Assembly: GCA_022826925.1 (NCBI GenBank)
Contig: JAJDTX010000101.1
Coordinates: forward strand, 1 to 64,000
DNA: 64,000 nucleotides
Direction of reading: 5' to 3'
Source of the DNA: Bryobacterales bacterium
GTDB lineage: Bacteria > Acidobacteriota > Terriglobia > Bryobacterales > UBA6623
Shown here: one piece after another, positions 59,990 to 64,000 of the stretch
Layout of the letters: every line of letters starts with the position of its first letter
Position numbering within the stretch: the stretch's first letter is position 1
The notes under the pieces: model-generated
Seen by the model: only the letters and a program-made list of their open reading frames with translations
Told to the model about the DNA's origin: nothing
Databases searched by the model: none
Position numbers and translations under genes: made by a program

Positions 59990-62770
59990 ATGGGCGACAA
60001 GTCGCAGAAACGCGCGCTGCGGTTCCTGCTGGTACCGGACGCCAGCGCCGGCCGACGGTTGCGACGCATACTGGCCACCACCCGGGCGCGATCTGGGATC
60101 GCCGTGGGCACATGGCGCGATCTGCTGAATCGGGCGCGGGAAGCGTACTTCATCCCTGTCCCGGCAGACGATGAGACACAGTTCGAGCAAGCCTTGGCAA
60201 GAGTTGACGGGGCGTTTTGGCAAGAGAGCCTCGCCTCCGCCCCGACCGAGACCGTCCGCGCGCTGCGCCGGGAATTCGTTGACGCCGTCTCGGCCTCGGA
60301 CCCCGAGACGGCGCTGGCCAACCTAGAACTCGCCGGATTGGGTGATCGTCCGCGACGAATGATGGGCGATTTCAAGCGGCTCTACCACCAGCTAGAAGCG
60401 GGCCTGCCCGCCGATCTGGAGGTCGTCAGGCGCTTGCTGCGGGTCGATTCCGAAGAGGTCCGCCAGCCGCTCTGCGTACATCGCGTCAAGGAATTGCCGC
60501 GCACCACTCGCTGGCAGGACGCCCTGATCGAGAAGCTCAACGGTGATGCCGCGATAGCTGCCGCCTCGCCAGAGCGGGAGCTGTCCCGGGCACTCCAGGC
60601 GTGCCTTGAGGAGCGTCCCAGCGCCGATCCGGATTCGGCTCTTGGCATCCTACAACGCCGACTGTTTGAACCCGGCGCCGCCAGAGCCCCCGTGGACGAG
60701 ACCGCGCAATGGCTGCGAGTGCGCGACTTCTACCAAGAAGCCGAGACCGTGGCGGGAATGACGCAGCAACTGCTGGCCGCCGACCCATCGCTCCAGCCCC
60801 GGTCGATCGGCCTGCTCGTGCCGGACAGCTTCGAGTACAGCGTGGCGCTCGAGGACGCCTTCCGGCTGGGAGGACTGGCCCTGTCAGGATTGGCCAGCGA
60901 GCTCTGGCAGCGCGACCTTGGCAGCGAGGCTGTGTTCCACTTCCTGTTCTGCCGCCAAAAGCCCGCTCCCGCAATGGCGCTGGCGGTCTGCCTCTCCTCT
61001 CGGCTCATGCCGTGGCCGGCTGAAGACGGCGCACAGATGGCCCAAGCTGTCATGGACGGCGACTACAGCCCGCGCCTGCCAAGCCGGCGGGGCGAGAGGG
61101 CCGAGCGAATGCGGGACCTGCTGCTGGGTGGAGACGTCGAGCCATCCACGCTCTCGCAAGCCCTGGCAGACTTTGCCTCCCTGCTCAACGGCGGGGATCG
61201 TTTCGGCTCGCACGCGCACCGGGCGCGGGAAGCGGTAGAACGCGTACGCGCACGACTGGCCGGAGCGCAGACGATCGAGTGGGCGGCGCTGCGCCGGTCG
61301 GTCAATCCCGAACTGATCTCCGGAGGGGCTAGCCCAGACCCCAATCTCGAAGGGGTCACAGTCTGGCGGGAGGGCCAAGAGCCTTGGAGGCCCGTGCAGC
61401 ACTTATTCGTGTTGGGCTTCACCCACGGCCACTATCCCGGTCGCCTAGGCACGTCAGCCGTGTTCTCCGAGACGGATCGACTCGCGATCAGAAACAGGCT
61501 CGACCTTCGACTCGAACTGAGGGCCGAGATCCAAGTCCGCCAGCGCAAGCTCTTCCGCCGACAACTGGGCGCAGTGTCCGGCACGGCCACGTTCTTGGTG
61601 CCACACCGCAATCCCGACGGCACGCCGGCAGCTCCATCAGACAGCTTGCCCTTTATCGAGCGCTTGCTCACAGCTCCGGTGACAGCGCCCGGCTTGATTG
61701 CCACGCTGGACTCGGCGGCTGAGCGCGGGCGGATTCGGCATGTAGCCCTAGCCAAGAGTTGCCCGCCGAGTCCAGCGAGAGAGCTTTACAGCGCATCGCT
61801 CCGGCTTGGCCGGGACCTGATCGCCCTGCGCACCGACAAAGCCGGAAACCCCCGCCCGGAATCCCCCAGTAGCCTCGAGACCCTGCTCACCTCACCGCTG
61901 GCGTGGCTGCTTCGGAGGGTCGAAGCAGAGCCGCGGCAGTGGGCTCCCGAGGCTGCCGATCCAGCCGTCCTCGGCAACCTAGCCCACGCAGTCTTCGAAG
62001 ACTTGTTCCCACCCGGACGCGAACTGCTCGCCGATCAGGAGATCGAGGGAGGCGTCGAGGCCGCGCTTGAGGGCCGCATCCAGCAGCACGCCCCGTTCTT
62101 CCGCAGCCCGCACTGGCGCGTCGAGCGGCGCGAACTGGCCGCAGGGACAGCTCGAGCGGCGAAGGCGTGGCGGAGGGTACTGGACGATCTCGGGGCAAGC
62201 GTCCTCGCCAGCGAGCAGTGGCTTCGCGGCAAGGCACTGGGCATCTCGGTTGTCGGCAAAGCCGATCTCATCCTAGGCATTGGCGATGACTACGCGTTGA
62301 TCGTGGACTACAAGTGGTCCAAGTCCTACGACCGACGCATCCGGATGGAGCGGGGCTATGAGAGCCAGGCAAGCCTATACCGCGAGATGGCACTGAACGG
62401 GGACATCCAAGCCCGCCGCACGGCAGGGCCGTGCCCGACGGGCGGCGCTCCCCTCGCCAAGCGTCCGGTATCCGCCCGCAGCGTCGGAATTGTCTACTTC
62501 ACCATGCGTGACGAAGTCTGCCTCTCCGATTCCGAGGCCCCGGGCTCGAATCGGGTCATTGGCTGGCATGCCGTCGAAGGCGACGTGGCCCGGGAGGCCA
62601 TCAGCAAGATCCGCCACCGCCTGGAGCAGGCGCGCAAGGGCGAGATTGAGATGAACCACCAAGGCGACCGCGAAGCATTCAAGAAGGACTGGGGGGTCAC
62701 CGCCTTCGCATTGGATCTCAGTCCGCTCGTCGAATTGTTCGCCGCACAGGCGGCTCCTCGGGATTCATGA
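59990..62770 (+). CDS. AddB-like nuclease/helicase subunit (PD-(D/E)XK)
   Basis: 926 residues. The N-terminal part is a degenerate UvrD-type fold (LRFLLVPDASAGRRLRRIL) without a Walker A. The C-terminal 250 residues are a RecB-family nuclease: LAHAVFEDLFPP, then GKADLILGI (Asp759) and IVDYKWSK (Asp773, Lys775), the D-x-K core of PD-(D/E)XK. It resembles AddB, which with AddA resects double-strand breaks. AddB normally carries a four-Cys iron-sulfur site around this domain; the C-terminal Cys triad is absent here. Its stop overlaps the next gene's start (ATGA), as expected for an addBA pair. Confidence 0.75.
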   Translation: MGDKSQKRALRFLLVPDASAGRRLRRILATTRARSGIAVGTWRDLLNRAREAYFIPVPADDETQFEQALARVDGAFWQESLASAPTETVRALRREFVDAVSASDPETALANLELAGLGDRPRRMMGDFKRLYHQLEAGLPADLEVVRRLLRVDSEEVRQPLCVHRVKELPRTTRWQDALIEKLNGDAAIAAASPERELSRALQACLEERPSADPDSALGILQRRLFEPGAARAPVDETAQWLRVRDFYQEAETVAGMTQQLLAADPSLQPRSIGLLVPDSFEYSVALEDAFRLGGLALSGLASELWQRDLGSEAVFHFLFCRQKPAPAMALAVCLSSRLMPWPAEDGAQMAQAVMDGDYSPRLPSRRGERAERMRDLLLGGDVEPSTLSQALADFASLLNGGDRFGSHAHRAREAVERVRARLAGAQTIEWAALRRSVNPELISGGASPDPNLEGVTVWREGQEPWRPVQHLFVLGFTHGHYPGRLGTSAVFSETDRLAIRNRLDLRLELRAEIQVRQRKLFRRQLGAVSGTATFLVPHRNPDGTPAAPSDSLPFIERLLTAPVTAPGLIATLDSAAERGRIRHVALAKSCPPSPARELYSASLRLGRDLIALRTDKAGNPRPESPSSLETLLTSPLAWLLRRVEAEPRQWAPEAADPAVLGNLAHAVFEDLFPPGRELLADQEIEGGVEAALEGRIQQHAPFFRSPHWRVERRELAAGTARAAKAWRRVLDDLGASVLASEQWLRGKALGISVVGKADLILGIGDDYALIVDYKWSKSYDRRIRMERGYESQASLYREMALNGDIQARRTAGPCPTGGAPLAKRPVSARSVGIVYFTMRDEVCLSDSEAPGSNRVIGWHAVEGDVAREAISKIRHRLEQARKGEIEMNHQGDREAFKKDWGVTAFALDLSPLVELFAAQAAPRDS

Positions 62771-64000
62771 AACCGCTGCAACCGCTGAGCATCGTTCCCG
62801 CCGGGGCCGGCTCCGGCAAGACCTTCGCGATCCAGCAGCGGCTAGGGGAGTGGGTCGCGGCAGGCAAGGTCGCTCCCGAGAGGATCATGGCTGTCACGTA
62901 TACCGAGGCAGCGGCCACCGAGCTGCGCGAAAGGATCAGCGCGAAGCTGCTGGAACTGGGCCGCGTCGATGACGCCTTGCGCCTATCGGAGGCCTACATC
63001 ACCACGATCCATGGCTTTGGCTTGCGAGTGCTCGCGGAATTCGCGTTCGATGCCGGCGCCTCGCCACAGCCACGCCTTCTGAACGACTACGAGCAGAGCA
63101 CGCTGATACGCCGGGCGCTAGCACGCACCGACAGGGCCGACACGATCGCCGGGCGGCTGGAAGCATTCGGTTATTCCTACGACTTCTCCAACAATCGCGC
63201 CGCGGTCGACATCTTTCGGGACGACATCTTGGCTGCGATTGGGCTCCTGCGCTCGATTGGCGCTGGATCAGACGGCGAGACTGGTCCGCTGATCGATGGA
63301 ACGGCGGCGCGCATCGTCAAGCGCTACGGCAAGACTGCGGACGAAGCAGCGACTCGCAAGACTGTGCGGGGCGCTGTCCGTGCGCTGCTGAGAGAGTTTC
63401 CCGACTCCATGGACCGGGCATATGGCGGGAGCAAGGCGGCCCGCGAAGGCTTCATCCGTGACTACCGCAACCTCACCCGGGCTGCGCGTACCGACGCACT
63501 GGGACATGACTGGAGGCTGTGGCAAGCGCTCAGGACGCTGCGCACGTCAAACCAGCGCCTCCAGTTGCCGGAGCGGTACGACGACCTAGCCTACCGAGTG
63601 ATGAAGGCGGCTGCACGCTTACGGACGCATCCGGGACCGCTCGAGCACTCTGTCGAGCATGTCACCGAGTTGCTGAGCGCAGCCGAAGGAGCACTGCGGC
63701 ACTATGACGACGCCAAGCGGGATGCCGGCTTGGTCGACTACGACGACATGATCTCGATGGCGGGCCGCCTGCTGCGCGAACGCCCGGCTGTGCTGGACAC
63801 ACTGGCCGGGCGCATCGACTGCATGGTCGTGGACGAGTTTCAGGACACCAACCCACTCCAGTTCGAGCTGCTGTGGAGGCTGCGCGATGCCGGCGTTCCC
63901 ACGCTGATCGTCGGCGATCTCAAGCAAGCCATCATGAGCTTCCAAGGCGCCGATCCGCGCCTGTTTGAAGCGTTGATCGACAACAACCCGGAGCAAGCCA
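62767..64000 (+). CDS. AddA-like UvrD/RecB helicase, 5' part, runs off the window
   Basis: The first 411 residues. The start overlaps the AddB-like stop (ATGA). Motif I is VPAGAGSGKT (residues 10-19), motif Ia AVTYTEAAATELRERI, then TTIHGFGLRVLAE, and motif II VVDEFQDTNPLQF (codons around 63826-63860) followed by IVGDLKQAIMSFQGADPR. These are the standard superfamily 1 helicase motifs of RecB/AddA. The C-terminal half, including any nuclease domain, lies beyond position 64000. Together with the preceding gene it should form a break-resection helicase-nuclease. Confidence 0.85.
   Translation, partial: MKPLQPLSIVPAGAGSGKTFAIQQRLGEWVAAGKVAPERIMAVTYTEAAATELRERISAKLLELGRVDDALRLSEAYITTIHGFGLRVLAEFAFDAGASPQPRLLNDYEQSTLIRRALARTDRADTIAGRLEAFGYSYDFSNNRAAVDIFRDDILAAIGLLRSIGAGSDGETGPLIDGTAARIVKRYGKTADEAATRKTVRGAVRALLREFPDSMDRAYGGSKAAREGFIRDYRNLTRAARTDALGHDWRLWQALRTLRTSNQRLQLPERYDDLAYRVMKAAARLRTHPGPLEHSVEHVTELLSAAEGALRHYDDAKRDAGLVDYDDMISMAGRLLRERPAVLDTLAGRIDCMVVDEFQDTNPLQFELLWRLRDAGVPTLIVGDLKQAIMSFQGADPRLFEALIDNNPEQA

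Overview
The window is GC-rich bacterial chromosome with few introns of non-coding DNA and a predicted-periplasm-heavy gene content: three sulfatases, two DUF3604 proteins, a DUF1080 glycoside-hydrolase-like protein, Tat-exported oxidoreductases, a DUF6152 protein and several secreted proteins sharing a 'WEGDTLVVE' motif. Together with a long single-chain SMC, this mix suggests a free-living or host-associated (possibly sponge or marine) member of Acidobacteriota or a similar phylum. The placement is inference from gene content only.

Layout. 0-2.1 kb: a decayed IS1595-like transposase abutted by four 21-22-nt tandem repeats resembling an IS21-family end, then two hypothetical genes. 2.4-13 kb: a cluster of secreted proteins (three 'WEGDTLVVE' proteins, one fused to two VOC domains; DUF6152; DUF3604), a sulfatase, an orphan VapB-like antitoxin next to an esterase gene remnant, and a Tat-exported aldo/keto reductase. 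13.3-32.4 kb: a defence-type island. 33-41.2 kb: ThDP enzyme, esterase, DUF1080 protein, two lipoprotein sulfatases, prephenate dehydratase. 41.3-50.2 kb: SMC, Uma2-type nuclease, DUF4015 protein, hypotheticals. 50.5-59.8 kb: TolB-like lipoprotein, UPF0182 membrane protein, Gfo/Idh/MocA oxidoreductase, second DUF3604 protein, class IV aminotransferase. 60-64 kb: an AddB-like nuclease and the start of an AddA-like helicase, running off the right edge.

The island is the main point of interest. On the minus strand, in transcription order, it holds: an XRE-HTH/SNF2 helicase/DUF3883 protein, a small protein joined by a TAATG overlap, an AbiJ_NTD4 protein, a 1,063-residue DUF1156 DNA methylase (GTGA overlap), a second SPPY-type DNA methyltransferase, a soluble protein with two GHKL ATPase domains ending as a histidine kinase (ATGA overlap), a receiver-like partner (ATGA overlap), a truncated AAA ATPase gene (ATGA overlap), and a DUF499 ATPase. 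A divergent Abi_C/HEPN-like gene flanks the helicase. I read this as a methyltransferase-helicase-DUF499 defence system with a methyltransferase / two-component / ATPase module inserted between its DUF1156 and DUF499 genes. Part of that module (the ATPase) has decayed. The inserted two-component module is the best candidate here for an undescribed system. No rRNA, tRNA or CRISPR array was recognised.
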